From Pycnococcus provasolii (taxonomy: Eukaryota > Chlorophyta > Pseudoscourfieldiophyceae > Pseudoscourfieldiales), in NCBI GenBank assembly GCA_049487715.1, contig CP150547.1:1054001-1118000 (forward strand): a stretch of DNA of 64,000 bases, read 5' to 3'. The notes beneath the pieces were generated by a model that ran no database searches, was not told the DNA's origin, and saw nothing but the letters and a program-made list of their open reading frames with translations. Of the stretch, positions 37,201-46,658 are shown one piece after another; the first letter of the stretch is position 1, and the number at the start of each line of letters is the position of its first letter. The translations under genes were made by a program, and so were the position numbers.

Positions 37201-37756
37201 CGCGATCCCGAACAACGCCCTCGTGGATCTGCCAGAAAATTTTGGTCGCATGACAAGCCTCGTTACGATTGACCTTCGATGCAATGACATTCGCAAGCTG
37301 CCGCGTAGCTTTGGCATGCTCCGCGACGTCGAGATTGTCGACCTTCGCATCAACGACCTCAAAGCACTGCCAAGAGAGCTTGGTATGTGCCAGAATCTTG
37401 TCGAGCTCAATGTGAGCAGCAATTCAATCGCGGAGATTGATCGCAGCCTTGCGTCGCTGAGCAACTTGACCTCGTTCCGCGCGTCCGCGAACCGCATCGA
37501 GGACATCAGCAGAAGTCTGCTAAGCGGTTGGGTGGCGGTCGAGGACCTTCACCTGTACGGAAATCCTCTTCCGTCCGTTGCGAGCCCGTTGAATGTCAGT
37601 GGTGCAGAGGCGTGCCGCAATCTGCTCGACCTGTTGGTCACCGAGCTCGGTCAAGAGGAGGAGGATGCGGGCACTGCAGCGCTCGCTCGTGTGATGGCAG
37701 CGCGGCCGAAGCTCGGTCACCTCGTGTCGAAGAAGGGCGAGCGCGTCGGCGCATGA
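34220..37756 (+). CDS. leucine-rich-repeat protein with two LRR arrays, likely N-myristoylated
   Basis: An 1178-residue protein. The N-terminus MGGGLSRNK matches an N-myristoylation signal (Gly2, Ser6). Residues about 55-380 form the first array of SHOC2/PIRL-type LRRs (LxxLDLSxNxLxxLP pattern, about 14 repeats). A charged, partly disordered linker of about 150 residues carries an acidic stretch, DDGGGGGGDDDNDDE. Residues about 535-1110 form the second, longer array (about 24 repeats) with several degenerate units (for example ELPQLVLRH). No kinase, GTPase or NB domain follows. Myristoylation would anchor it to a membrane, consistent with a Ras-pathway-type or flagellar scaffold. TGTAA is at 37765-37769. 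Confidence 0.88.
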   Translation: MGGGLSRNKAAAANMGEPRMSTQSATSDASDTPDGLSRRDSQQRRFSLLGGDPTRNHKQDVKLVLSKKNLDDVPTGLSNYPMLEHLDLSWNKLKVFPADNVREVPMLTYLNLSYNDIAELPPEFVDLVLLEKLDLQSNNIHFLPEGFARLAKLKELFLASNELKAFPHEVRGMKELETLDLGNNHVKRVGKTLGTLEGLVSLCLSFNLVAALPPDIGKCKMLRTLECTGNEKLQTLPREVGLLQRLEVVDFSNCSLLGLPKEVCDCASLTVINLSGNQINLLPNEICFCPNLKTLNLMGNRIIALPARMQQMKTLRSLIVSNNRLQFVPAAVAHLELTELDVSGNAMIRIPMQVTEAGTQAVMCYLQTIGAQHLLVDKHMERFIDTKADFDNVMSDIADDGGGGGGDDDNDDEGGEETEGQKFLREAKEANFQELGGMAVAKFEHSAMQAPAKEETEEERQARYADAHRSVERTKEWLASDPKRAKAFLPTRKEKQKDFRDEVEQTRKILESRNLTYGNNAVPAIARAQKTNVLNVKSGGVLAIPPEVSELQELRVLDMRDNKVERLGEQIASLPELRIMNISYNRLEEITPNIALTNLRLMNLSFNNLTALEPAIGRMDRLKLLYLSNNRLDSLPKTFSALPLIDLYISENKFRSLPLCIFSMGATLKKLSLGVNELVGIPRAVHHLRVLQYLDISFNQIVELPMELSTLNELERVNASFNPLEREMPVTLCHCTMLVELNLDYTQVAVVPEDAGNLTRLEALQIEGAPLEYPFSNLYKKHPLLPVKVYDTEIRYLDLSSCNFKKLPVLLGRLTKLTELNLSDNQIQIIPVEIGRLTAMERLNLEGNPLAPPFNMLRREPYGDSAIVPFLNPFVKELDLTGCSFHELPQLVLRHAGHLSAINLNDNALRNLPPGFVDLGELVSLSMDNNQLSALPEVVCMMEFLELLHVSRNSLVNITSRIRELQNLKRIVLDSNDLTSVPDQMCELTCLEVLAIPNNALVDLPENFGRMTSLVTIDLRCNDIRKLPRSFGMLRDVEIVDLRINDLKALPRELGMCQNLVELNVSSNSIAEIDRSLASLSNLTSFRASANRIEDISRSLLSGWVAVEDLHLYGNPLPSVASPLNVSGAEACRNLLDLLVTELGQEEEDAGTAALARVMAARPKLGHLVSKKGERVGA

Positions 37757-38215
37757 TCCCTTGTTGTAACATAGTGCCAAAAAACTTTCAATCAAGCCTC
37801 GACTAAGGTTACATAAAATCAAGGTGGGCCCACCTCGACCTCTTGTCCACCTCATGCAAGATTCGTTTAGGGCTTTAGGCAGTCCCAGACCCACTTCTCC
37901 TTTTGCTTTTTTCAAGCTTCTTTCTTACCACTTGCCTGACCTACGGGTACAGTACTCGCCTGACCTTCTTGCCTGGATGGTTCGGAACTGATCTCATTGG
38001 CTTTATTGCAACGACCTGACCTAACGTCGGGTCAACTCCTCGTTTCGACGTTTCCTCATTTAGGTTGTCCCGCCCCGTCTAATCGCCTGGTCTGTCATGT
38101 TTCGTACTAAGGTAATCACTCCGTCTGTCCATCCTAGTCCAGTGGTAGCGGCCAGGTGTAGCGGCCTTCCCCGTTATGTGAGCGTTCCCCTCACTCTCGC
38201 TCCTCTTGGCGAACC
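37757..38215. other. intergenic region
   Basis: About 460 bp between the LRR gene and the MORN gene, transcribed in the same direction. TGTAA at 37765-37769 belongs to the LRR gene; the remainder probably holds the promoter and 5' leader of the MORN gene. Nothing else recognised. Confidence 0.65.
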
Positions 38216-39862
38216 ATGGCGACGCTTTCGGTGCGCCCTCCTCCCCCGCCAGGCGCGTACCACGTCCCGCACGCGAAGCTCACGCTCCCCGATGGCTCGT
38301 CGTACGAAGGCGAGCTCGTCGGCGCGGAAATGTACGGCAGCGGCCACCGAACGTACCTCGACGGGTCGTCGTACACTGGCGAACTTGCGTATGGCGAGCG
38401 CTGCGGCCGTGGTACCCTCAAGTCACCCGACGGCTCTTCGTACGAAGGCGAGTGGGTCGCAAACATGTACGAAGGTCAGGGAAAGCTGACGCGCGCCGAT
38501 GGTTCTACGCACGAGGGCGAGTTTGTCAAGCACAAGCCCAACGGCAAGGGCAAGGCAACGGCAGCGAACGGGGACGAGTGGCAAGGTGTATTCGTGAACG
38601 GCGCCATGTTCGGCGAACACGGCGAGTACAAGGGTGTCGACGGTTCGACGTATGTTGGCAAGTGGAAGGTAGGCCATCGCGACGGCCGTGGCAATGGCTT
38701 CGACGCGAGCAGTGGTGTGAGGTACGACGGAGTTTGGGTCGCTGACGAGCCGGAGCACGCGTCTCGCGCGCTCTTTGCGTACGGTGGCTGGACCGAGGTT
38801 AAGGAGCAGGAAACGGTCTCGGTGCCGTCGGAGGAGGAGGGTGGTGAGCCAACGGAGGAGACGCGCGAGATCACGCGGCGCGTGCGCGTGCCGCTTGTGG
38901 AGCCCGTCGTCGTGCACGCCGGCGAGACGCTGGAGGCGGTGTACGTCTCACTCGTGAGGCATAACGACCCGCCGACAGAAGAGGAGACGCAAAAGCGAGA
39001 GGAGGCGGCGGAGGCGGGAGAACCTCTGCCACCTCGTCCGGCGGTGATCCCTCTGCCTGAGGAAACGGGCCGGCGAATGGCCGTATCGCTTTATCCCGCC
39101 GCACAGTTCGACGCGGCGGAGACTTTCGCGTTTGAGGAGACGTCGTCAGCGGGCGATAAGAACAAAAATGCGAAGAAGGGAGACGCACCTGCCGAACCAC
39201 AGGCTCCGCCGGCTCTCAGCGTGACGGATGAGCAGCTCGCAGAGCTCGAGGCGGTCGCATTGAATGGCCCCGAGGTGTTGCCAGAGGACATGCCACCCTG
39301 GGGTGACGACGAGAAGGCGGCGCTCGCATCCGCCGAGGAGGCACACAACGCGAAGCGCGCCGAGCTCGAGGCTTTGCTTCGCGTCGAGGGTCCACGCGAC
39401 GCCGAGGCGATCGCGGCAGCCACTCAGGAGCTCGTGGAGCTCGCGGCTGCGCTTGACGCGGCACAGCCGCCCGCGTGGGTGTCCGACCCGCCTCCTCCGT
39501 ACACGGCGGAGGCAATCCGTTACGATCGAGTTGCCGACGACCCAGAGACGAGCACGCTCGCGGGCATATCGATTGACGCGACGGTGGCCCCTGGCGATTA
39601 CACGGCTGTCATCACAACGGAATTGTCGTTGAGCGAGATGTCGCGTCTCTCCGCGTGGCGTGCCGATCATCCCGATGATGATCAGGGCGCCGGGGTGGAG
39701 GAGGGCGGGGAGGAGGCTGCCGCAGAGGAGGATGCTGTGGTTGAACTTCCGCCCGTTTGCGTTGTGCGCACGCACGTGCGCGTGACGGTGAAGGAGCCGC
39801 GTCCTCCTCCGTCGGAGGGAGCGGGCGGCGATTCGAAAGGCACTACGCCACGCAACAAGTAA
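38216..39862 (+). CDS. MORN-repeat protein
   Basis: A 548-residue protein. Residues about 20-190 hold seven MORN repeats (pattern G-x-x-Y-x-G-x-W/F), e.g. DGSSYEGEL, DGSSYTGEL, DGSSYEGEW, DGSTHEGEF, NGDEWQGVF, DGSTYVGKW, GVRYDGVW. MORN domains bind membranes or other proteins and are common in radial-spoke and other flagellar proteins. The C-terminal 350 residues are acidic, Pro- and Ala-rich and match nothing I know. The context (Tectonic, LRR and IQ proteins in the window) fits a flagellar role without proving it. Start at the first ATG with a good context (accATGgcg). Confidence 0.86.
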   Translation: MATLSVRPPPPPGAYHVPHAKLTLPDGSSYEGELVGAEMYGSGHRTYLDGSSYTGELAYGERCGRGTLKSPDGSSYEGEWVANMYEGQGKLTRADGSTHEGEFVKHKPNGKGKATAANGDEWQGVFVNGAMFGEHGEYKGVDGSTYVGKWKVGHRDGRGNGFDASSGVRYDGVWVADEPEHASRALFAYGGWTEVKEQETVSVPSEEEGGEPTEETREITRRVRVPLVEPVVVHAGETLEAVYVSLVRHNDPPTEEETQKREEAAEAGEPLPPRPAVIPLPEETGRRMAVSLYPAAQFDAAETFAFEETSSAGDKNKNAKKGDAPAEPQAPPALSVTDEQLAELEAVALNGPEVLPEDMPPWGDDEKAALASAEEAHNAKRAELEALLRVEGPRDAEAIAAATQELVELAAALDAAQPPAWVSDPPPPYTAEAIRYDRVADDPETSTLAGISIDATVAPGDYTAVITTELSLSEMSRLSAWRADHPDDDQGAGVEEGGEEAAAEEDAVVELPPVCVVRTHVRVTVKEPRPPPSEGAGGDSKGTTPRNK

Positions 39863-40242
39863 CTTAACCTTAACCTGAGAACCAACAACCAAGTCTGTGG
39901 AGAACTATCCATAGGTAAGAAGGTAGGTAGAGCTTTGTGACAATGGGCTCGGCCAACCCCGAACAACGAACGACAAGGGAAATAAACCCCGAACTGTGAC
40001 ACTATTTTTTGCTGCGGTATTGCTCCCAATACTCCACGTTCGCGCGTCTTAATTTAAAAAGTTTTACGTTTCGGCGTTTCCCACCAGTTTGTTTGTGCCG
40101 TGACGTATCTCGTATCTCATGGCTGCTTCCGGTGGCTGTACGTGCTTGCACGTCTTGCTTGGTAAACTTGGTGCACCATCTTGTGGCCATCCCGTTTCAC
40201 CAACTTCAACTTCATCTTCATCTTCGTTATTCTTCTTTCACG
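39863..40242. other. intergenic region
   Basis: About 380 bp between the MORN gene and the secreted hydrolase-like gene, same strand. The frame of the next gene is open back to 40009 but starts there with TTG. I see no other structure. Confidence 0.6.
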
Positions 40243-41754
40243 ATGATGATGTTAGTCGCGCTAATGCTGTCTCTCTTCTTCTGTGCTGGCTTCGCTCGTG
40301 TCGCTTCGGGACAGTCGGCGTCTGCGCAGTATTATGCGATGAATGATCCGACGGCGCGCGGAAGCGCAATGGTACGCGCGCAGTCATATCAGCAACCGGC
40401 TGGTACCCAAGCAACACGTGGTATCAGCTATCCAACGCTCCAGCGCAACTCTGCGCAGACGCCACTTCCGCTTCCTTCGACGTTTCCTACAGCCGCGCAG
40501 ACCATGGCAGCCAAGTATCCGCTCGCACTTCGCTCCGATTCCAATCAACACTTCGGCCCGTACGTTCTTCTGAAGAACATACCGAGGACAACGGCCAGGA
40601 CGACAGGCCATTCTGCGATCGGCGGAGCCGTCGGTGCTGTGGGTGCCGCGGCTTTAACAACTGTCAACCCATTGGCAGCCGGAGTGGCGGTAGGAACCGG
40701 CACAGCGTTGGCGCGTGCAGCTTTTGATGCGGTGTGTTGGCTACCAGCGACGAATGTTCAATCCAAGCCATGGTCAAGCCTGGTGATTTTCAGCAAAGAT
40801 GAGTTTGGTGTTAGCGGAGCACCAGACAATCCGTTCAGGGACTCGAGCATCGGCGGCGTGGCACACTACTCACAGACCTTGGGATCTGTCGCTGACTCGA
40901 CGAATTCGCTCGTTTGTTCGCCCATTTCGCCTCCAAAGAATCTGTATGGAAAGGCACAAGATTCACTCGATCTACTGCAACACATGAAGAAAGTTCTTGA
41001 GATTGACGGTACCAACCTACCAGAAATGAGCACCACCAGACTTGGACGACTTCGCACCAACCTCAACGTTGCTGAACGCCGAAAGAACACACTTGTCAGC
41101 CACTGGCGCCAGCTCGGTTCACCGACGAATGGGGCTACAGCGTCGAAGGCGATTCATTTGGGAGGAGATGGTCGTCAAGGTGCTGCGGCGACACTGGTTG
41201 CCGCGAGCGGAGCCGAGGACAATCCGACTCTCAAGAATAGCCTGCGGAGCGCGTACATCGTGGCCCCATCGACGCTTGGTGTTGGTGGCGGTATGCTCGA
41301 GGATTGGCTTCGTGACGAGGTGGATATCGATACCACACCTGTCCTATTTCTTTCCGGAACTGACGACATGGTTTTCGATACGACTGATCTCGGTGCTCGT
41401 CGTAATGCGGCTGCCGGCACGGAAGGAGCACGACAAGCTTTCGAGAAAACTGGCGTTTCACCACGTGTCGCAGTGGAACTTATCGGAGGCGGACACTGCT
41501 GGCTTCGAAATCAAGGAGGTCCGATCGACTCACGCGCTGCGTGCCGCACAGGCGTTTACCAGCAGAACGTCAATCCTCAACGCCTTCCCCAAGACGAGCA
41601 GCATAAGCTCGGCACGGCATTCTTCTCGAGCTGGGTGAGTGCTCAAAATGCAGTCACGCCAAGCACAAACTATGCCACGAGTCAGTGGATCAGGGCGTGG
41701 GACTTGCCGTGGACGGGACTCTCGACCATCTCCACGAAAGGAGTACAGTTTTGA
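40243..41754 (+). CDS. secreted alpha/beta-hydrolase-like protein, nucleophile apparently lost
   Basis: A 503-residue protein. The start MMMLVALMLSLFFCAGFARVASG is a clear signal peptide. The last 200 residues resemble a polyester-hydrolase/lipase-like alpha/beta hydrolase: a nucleophile-elbow region (IHLGGDGRQGAAATLVAASG, about residues 305-320), then VLFLSGTDDMVF with the acid residue near 371, then VELIGGGHCW with the catalytic His near 418. In active enzymes the elbow reads G-x-S-x-G. Here it reads GDGRQ, so the catalytic Ser appears to be replaced by Gly. The N-terminal half is unlike known enzymes. Either a pseudoenzyme or a family where the nucleophile lies elsewhere. No clear poly(A) signal noted. 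Confidence 0.65.
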   Translation: MMMLVALMLSLFFCAGFARVASGQSASAQYYAMNDPTARGSAMVRAQSYQQPAGTQATRGISYPTLQRNSAQTPLPLPSTFPTAAQTMAAKYPLALRSDSNQHFGPYVLLKNIPRTTARTTGHSAIGGAVGAVGAAALTTVNPLAAGVAVGTGTALARAAFDAVCWLPATNVQSKPWSSLVIFSKDEFGVSGAPDNPFRDSSIGGVAHYSQTLGSVADSTNSLVCSPISPPKNLYGKAQDSLDLLQHMKKVLEIDGTNLPEMSTTRLGRLRTNLNVAERRKNTLVSHWRQLGSPTNGATASKAIHLGGDGRQGAAATLVAASGAEDNPTLKNSLRSAYIVAPSTLGVGGGMLEDWLRDEVDIDTTPVLFLSGTDDMVFDTTDLGARRNAAAGTEGARQAFEKTGVSPRVAVELIGGGHCWLRNQGGPIDSRAACRTGVYQQNVNPQRLPQDEQHKLGTAFFSSWVSAQNAVTPSTNYATSQWIRAWDLPWTGLSTISTKGVQF

Positions 41755-42092
41755 ATTTGAATCGTTCGTTGCATTCGGAATTGACAGATGTTGCCTTTTT
41801 TCATTTTTTTTAGCAGATACTGCTGCTTCTCAAACAAGTCAGCTTATCGCAATAAGTCATCCCATCGTTGTTTCTCAATCCAACAAAAAAGAAAAGAAAA
41901 AAAAACAGTAAGTAATCAAACATTTCCTTTTCTTCTTCTTCTTTTCCCACTCACGAAACAACTATACATGATAGTTAGCTATACGACATATAAAAAAACA
42001 TTCGTTTCCAACAACAAAAAACCTTTCTCTCTTTCCAAGTATTTACAGTACATATCGTTAATTATGTAGTTGAATCTTGTTAAAATGTCCTT
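41755..42092. other. convergent 3' region, AT-rich
   Basis: An AT-rich, A- and T-run-rich region between two converging genes. No gene or repeat of note. No TGTAA box was noticed for either gene. Confidence 0.6.
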
Positions 42093-44056
42093 TCACACAT
42101 GACTTGACATTGATCTTTCTGTTATTGATGGCGTCTGCGCGCCCGTCGAGAACGAGTCGGCATCATAAAGCGATTCATCGCCCTCATCGCCATCCGCGAG
42201 CCATGCACCCATCTCGCGCTGCGCCTTCTTCAAGATATCTACACCAAGCTGTAGACTTGGACGTCGATCAGTCTTCTTGGTGAAGCTGGCGTTGAGGCTG
42301 GAGAGGGCGCTGCCCGTACCCACGCTATCTCTGTCAAGCGATCTTCTGCTACCTAGCTGATCCGATGACGGTTCCCCACCCACCTTGCCATCTTCATCGA
42401 GATCAGTTGCCAACTCTGGTGTCAAAGGTTGGCCATTCTCATCCACGTCCTTTGATAGCCATCGTGGGCCGAGCTTGTTGATCACAAGCAACCCAATAGG
42501 TGCCGTGATGATGATGGAGAAGACTGCCGTCGTTAGGATCGCTTCCGCCCAGTCTTTGTACTGCTTGTCGTCCTTTTTATACGTCTCCACATAGTCGAGA
42601 GGAACGCTGCCCAGAGCTGCCTGCACAGTAGCCTTGGGAATCCAGCTCAATGCCACGAAAACGCGCTCCTTCATCGTGAGCCCTGCACCGCCAACCGCCA
42701 TGCAAGCGGCTGGTAGGCGGAAGAGCACGCCGAAAAGCGTGACAAGTATGCTCAGCGGGATGACTTCAGCCTTGACGATGCGAAAGTTCACCGCAGAGCC
42801 AATCACGCTGAAAAGAAGTGGCTGCGCTGCCATTGACCACACGTAAGCAAGATCTTCCTCAACTTCGTGCGCGTAGTGCGTGCTCGGCCCAAGGCTAAGA
42901 GACCTGCCTGGCCAGCCACGCTGCCAGAGCATGCCGGCGGTGATGCCCATGATCAGGCACCCCATCGCGCCCGCGGTGGTGTAGTGGAACTTCGCCCAAA
43001 CGAACATTATGGTCATTCCCATAAACAGCACGAAGAGCGTGCGCTTGACACGCGAGTTCCACAGGCGAGTGCACGCGCAGAGGCAGCCGCACAAGATGCC
43101 GCTGAGCACACCGCCAATGATCTGAATCGGGCCGGAGAGGATGGACATGAGCAGGCTACCGTGTGGAATGGCAAGCCCGGAGAAGAGGGAGAAGCCGGAG
43201 AGCGCGACCACGTCGTCGAAGGATGCGGCAGCCACGACGAGGCTGGGTATGCCCTTGGCGACGCCGTATCCTGAGCGCTGCAGATCGAACATGCCGATGA
43301 CAACCACGGCTGGGCTGACGGCGGCAAGGATGAACCCCATGGACAGTCCCATGAAAATGGGCATGCCGAAAATGGCCATCCCTATGAGCGCGACGGCCAG
43401 CGCCTCTGTGATACCGGGCAATAAAGTTAGCCGCGCCGCCACCGCCCCAGCCTCACGCACCTTGTCGTAGTCGAGCTCAAGGCCAGAGCGCATGAGGATG
43501 ATCCCGAGCCCAGCCTCGCGTATGACTGTGCTCCAGCTAGATGGCAAGCCTTGCACAGGGTCGCCAGGAATGTTCTTCAGCAGAAGGCCGGCGAGCAGCA
43601 TGCCCAACAGGCTCGGCAACTTGCACTTGATGGCAAGAAGGCCTCCAACCTGAGCCGCGAGCCAAAGGAGAAACGTCGCCCAGCCGGCGCTGTGGGGAGC
43701 ATATGGTCCTTGCCGATTGCAAACAGCAACGTGCAGTATATGGCGCCCACAACCAACAACTTGCTAATCATGTCGTACAGCTCACCCTTGAACGCCTTCC
43801 TTTTCGCGCGAGCTTTTCGAGCCTCGGTGTTTGTTCTTTTGGTTTGGCCTGGCGTCTTCTGTGTCGTGCCGTCGTTGGCCGCGTCGTTGGACTTCTTCTC
43901 ACGCTTCACCGCGATGGAAGTCAACTTGTCGTTCGTGTCGTCGTCACCACCAGGTGTAGCGTCGTTCAGCGCGTTGTGCGTCTTATCCGCATTGGCCATG
44001 TTTTCCAGTGCGTCTTGAGAGTTGTTTTCCCTTGCATTCCTTTCGAAGCTCACCAT
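42093..44056 (-). CDS. NHA-type sodium/proton antiporter (CPA2), with an apparent frame break
   Basis: The main part (42093-about 43680) encodes a polytopic antiporter of the NHA/SLC9B type: LLGMLLAGLLLKN, GFILAAVSPAVVVIGMFDL, then the key ion-binding pair in AASFDDVVALSGF, followed by further membrane helices and an acidic disordered tail. The N-terminal part lies in another frame (about 43700-44056, start ATG 44056) and includes the first membrane helix, LLVVGAIYCTLLFAIG, which also fits the family. The two frames must join near 43680-43700, where the coding strand has a CCCC run (43694-43697). One missing base there, a sequencing error or a true mutation would explain this; a simple GT-AG intron of suitable length was not found. 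Function would be Na+ or Li+ export or organelle pH control. Confidence 0.85.
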
Positions 44057-44802
44057 GACGCTACCAGTCAACCACGGACGATCCCGACCAGCTCACGGGA
44101 TTCCCACCCCTAGAGAATAAGCACCAGAACGGCCACCAAAACTATCGCGTTATCTTCTTTTGGCGTTTTTTTTCTCAGGTGCGACGCAATGGGTTGGGCG
44201 ACGACGAAAAGGCACTGGGAGGAGAGGAGCGCTCGCCTCCGAGGCCCTCCAGGTGGGGGGGATGAGAGGGGCCTGGTCGGCTGCCTGCCCATCGATCGCT
44301 CCCGCCGCTCCGAGCGCACAGCAAGTTGAGGTTCGTTTCCCAGCTCCTTGGCTGCCCATCGTGCGAGAACGACGATAGAAATTGGCGAGAACGAAAAACC
44401 TGAACGCGCTTCAGGGAGGGGACTGTGCCGGTACACTTGCCGGTACCGCCCCCGCCTCCCTCCCTCCCTCCCGTCATCTGTCATCTGGCAGAAACAGAGT
44501 GGCGTCTGCACAGTAAGAGAGCCAGCTTTCTCGCTCTTTCCTCCCTCCTCTTTCTCTTGGGATTTCTATCCAGTCTGCGTGTCTCACAACCAAAAACACC
44601 GCCCCCTCCCTAGCCACCGCCTCAGAACAAGGCTTCAGAACCCGAAATCCATCCAACCCCGAAAACGGCACAGACACTCTCGTGGCGTCACTCGTGGCGA
44701 ACTCCTGGCGAACGACTCCACTTACGTGACGACGACGACGACATTACTGTAAGAAAAATGTAAGAAGAAAGAAGAAAGGAAAAAAAAAAGCAGGCGTTTA
44801 CC
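44057..44802. other. intergenic region
   Basis: About 745 bp upstream of the antiporter and downstream of the PTGES2-like gene, both on the minus strand. It has pyrimidine-rich and (GAC/GTC) stretches. Open frames of 100-135 codons are present on both strands but are low-complexity and start poorly. No gene called. Confidence 0.6.
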
Positions 44803-46008
44803 TTAGTTCACCCGGCGTGGTACACAAAGCGCGTCCATACGATCGAACCACGCCTTCACCTCTGGCACGGCGTTCATCAGGTCGCCGTGCGCATCCATGT
44901 CTCGGATTGCACGCAGGACGCCGAAAACGCTCGCATCCGCGAGGTCGGGACCCGCGTCGCCGCCGTGGAACGCCTGGCCATCAAGAGCGTCCTTCCACTC
45001 CTTCCCGCACGCATAGAGAGCCTCTCTCGGCTCTGCGTCGATGCTGTGCTTCTTCTTGATACGGCCGCTCAGACCGTACATGAAGATAGCACCGGTGTGT
45101 CGGGCAATCTCGCGAGTATGGAAAGGGAAGTTTCCAGACGTGGTGATGTATTCGAACGCTTGGTACGACTCGCCCAGCGTGCGGTAGATGTTGATGGTAA
45201 TCACGTGGACGAGCCACTTGTCCACCCACGAGCGCCACTTCTGCTCCTCGTCGAAGAAGCTCTGCGGCTTGCCGAACATGCCCTTCGTGCGCGGGGACAT
45301 GCACTTTGGCGTTGCATATCGCTCTGCCAGCTCGTCGATGATGGCGGAGCTGTCGTTCAGCTGCTGCTTGCCGTCGATTGTGACAATAGGAACCTTCTTG
45401 TAGTCGGAGCTCCACTTGATCTCCGTCTTGCGAAGCGGATCCACCTCCACCGTGCGGTACGGAATGCCGTACAGGTCAAGGAACGCCTTAACCTTGCAGC
45501 AGAATGGGCACACTTCGTATTGGTACAACGCCACCCCCTCGATATCAGGCATGGTCGTCGTCGTCGCCGCCGCCGCGTCTTTCTCGACGACGCTGTGTGC
45601 CACGGGAGGCTTCACCTCAGGGATCTGCAGCATCTCCTTCGTCTTTTCGTCGGGAGCATAGAAGCAGAGAGCGATCGTCGGTATGCCGAGCGTTGGAAAG
45701 ATGAGCGGCCACAACTTCCTCTTTCGTCGCGGTCTCAAGCCAGCCGCCGCTGCCTGCTGTGTCGCAGCTCCACCTGCCTCGCTCGCGAACGTGCGTCGTG
45801 CCATGACCCTGGGGATCCACAACCCTGGCGATCCCGATCCCGACACGCGTGTTGTCGCAACTGTGGAAGCAGCGCTATGACATTTTGAGGCGAACGACCT
45901 CATGAGCAAAGGAGCAGCAGCAACTGAGACTGACGAGACTGACGTGGTTTCCAAGGCGGCCTTCTTCCACACAGAAGCAAAAGCGCGTCGTGCTGATGCG
46001 GACATCAT
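44803..46008 (-). CDS. prostaglandin E synthase 2-like glutaredoxin/GST-fold protein, mitochondrial
   Basis: A 401-residue protein. The N-terminal 75 residues are Arg/Ser/Ala-rich with few acids and contain RRTFASEA, a typical mitochondrial presequence. Next comes a hydrophobic segment (LWPLIFPTLGIPTIALCFYA), then a glutaredoxin-like domain with the redox motif CPFC near residue 167, VPIVTIDGKQQLNDSSAI (cis-Pro and glutathione-binding SS), then a GST C-terminal helical domain (EQKWRSWVDKWLVHVI, DLADASVFGVLRAI). This order is that of PTGES2, a membrane-associated GST-like protein. In algae it binds glutathione and heme; prostaglandin synthesis itself is not implied. ATG 46008 was chosen as it gives the presequence. 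Confidence 0.92.
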   Translation of the reverse strand: MMSASARRAFASVWKKAALETTSVSSVSVAAAPLLMRSFASKCHSAASTVATTRVSGSGSPGLWIPRVMARRTFASEAGGAATQQAAAAGLRPRRKRKLWPLIFPTLGIPTIALCFYAPDEKTKEMLQIPEVKPPVAHSVVEKDAAAATTTTMPDIEGVALYQYEVCPFCCKVKAFLDLYGIPYRTVEVDPLRKTEIKWSSDYKKVPIVTIDGKQQLNDSSAIIDELAERYATPKCMSPRTKGMFGKPQSFFDEEQKWRSWVDKWLVHVITINIYRTLGESYQAFEYITTSGNFPFHTREIARHTGAIFMYGLSGRIKKKHSIDAEPREALYACGKEWKDALDGQAFHGGDAGPDLADASVFGVLRAIRDMDAHGDLMNAVPEVKAWFDRMDALCVPRRVN

Positions 46009-46328
46009 CGCGAGGGAAAATAAATATCACAAGTCTAGGGGACGTGTCTCGCCCCCAGCCCAGCGATGCTTGCAAGGGTGGTAGGGAGGGCCACAGGGTT
46101 AGGGTTAGGGTTAGGGTTAGGGTTAGGTTCCCCTTGTCTCCGCCGCCAGAGACCCCGTTTTTCGTTCGCGTTTCGCCTTTCCCAGTTTAGTTGGGTTTCA
46201 CTGCATTCCGGTCACTTTGTTTGTCTGTTTCTGTGAGAGGTGTGCTTGTGTTTCTACTCTAGCTGGGCTTGTGTATTTGCTTTTGGGGGCGCACATTGCT
46301 GCCGTCACTTATCTCTTGTGCACTGACC
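46009..46328. other. divergent promoter with TTAGGG array
   Basis: 320 bp between PTGES2-like (leftward) and SmD3 (rightward). A TTAGGG tract lies at about 46096-46127, about 200 bp before the SmD3 ATG, reading TTAGGG in the sense direction of SmD3. Confidence 0.7.
46096..46127 (+). repeat. interstitial TTAGGG array
   Basis: About five TTAGGG units (gggttagggttaggg...), perfect but for the last unit. Lies in the promoter/leader of SmD3. Confidence 0.92.
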
Positions 46329-46658
46329 ATGGCGGTCGCAACGACGACGGGCAAGGGCGTCTCCGTGCCCGTGCGACTCCTGCACGAAAGCGAAGGACAC
46401 GTGTGCACGATCGAGCTGAGAACTGGGGAAACGTACCGAGGCACGCTGCTGCAAAGCGAGGACAACTGGAACGTGCAGTTGACGTCCGTGACGTACACGG
46501 CGCGCGACGGGCGCGTCAGCCAGCTCGAGCACGTCTTCTTGCGTGGCAGCAAGGTGAGGTTCATCATCGTCCCTGACATGCTGAAGAACGCGCCGATGTT
46601 CAAAAAGCTCAGCGGCGGCGGCGGCGGCGGACGAGCTGCGACGAAGGGTAAAAAGTAG
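46329..46658 (+). CDS. SMD3: small nuclear ribonucleoprotein Sm D3
   Basis: A 109-residue protein of the heptameric Sm ring that coats U1, U2, U4 and U5 snRNAs in pre-mRNA splicing. The Sm1 and Sm2 motifs are complete: [21 protein letters not shown] and GETYRGTLL, then [21 protein letters not shown], which is diagnostic of D3. A short Gly-rich and basic C-terminus follows ([14 protein letters not shown]). Unlike animal D3 it lacks an RG-dipeptide tail of any length. Start ATG at 46329 has the context ccATGgc. TGTAA at 46703-46707. Confidence 0.96.
   Translation: MAVATTTGKGVSVPVRLLHESEGHVCTIELRTGETYRGTLLQSEDNWNVQLTSVTYTARDGRVSQLEHVFLRGSKVRFIIVPDMLKNAPMFKKLSGGGGGGRAATKGKK

Noticed and set aside
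43690-43785. A 96-nt GT-AG intron (GTGAGC donor to ACAG) to repair the antiporter frame
   Set aside because: Its length is a multiple of three, so it cannot restore the frame, and it would remove a real-looking membrane helix.
44887-45888. Plus-strand open frame (333 codons) opposite the PTGES2-like gene
   Set aside because: It is an antisense shadow of a clear glutaredoxin/GST gene with no recognisable motif of its own.
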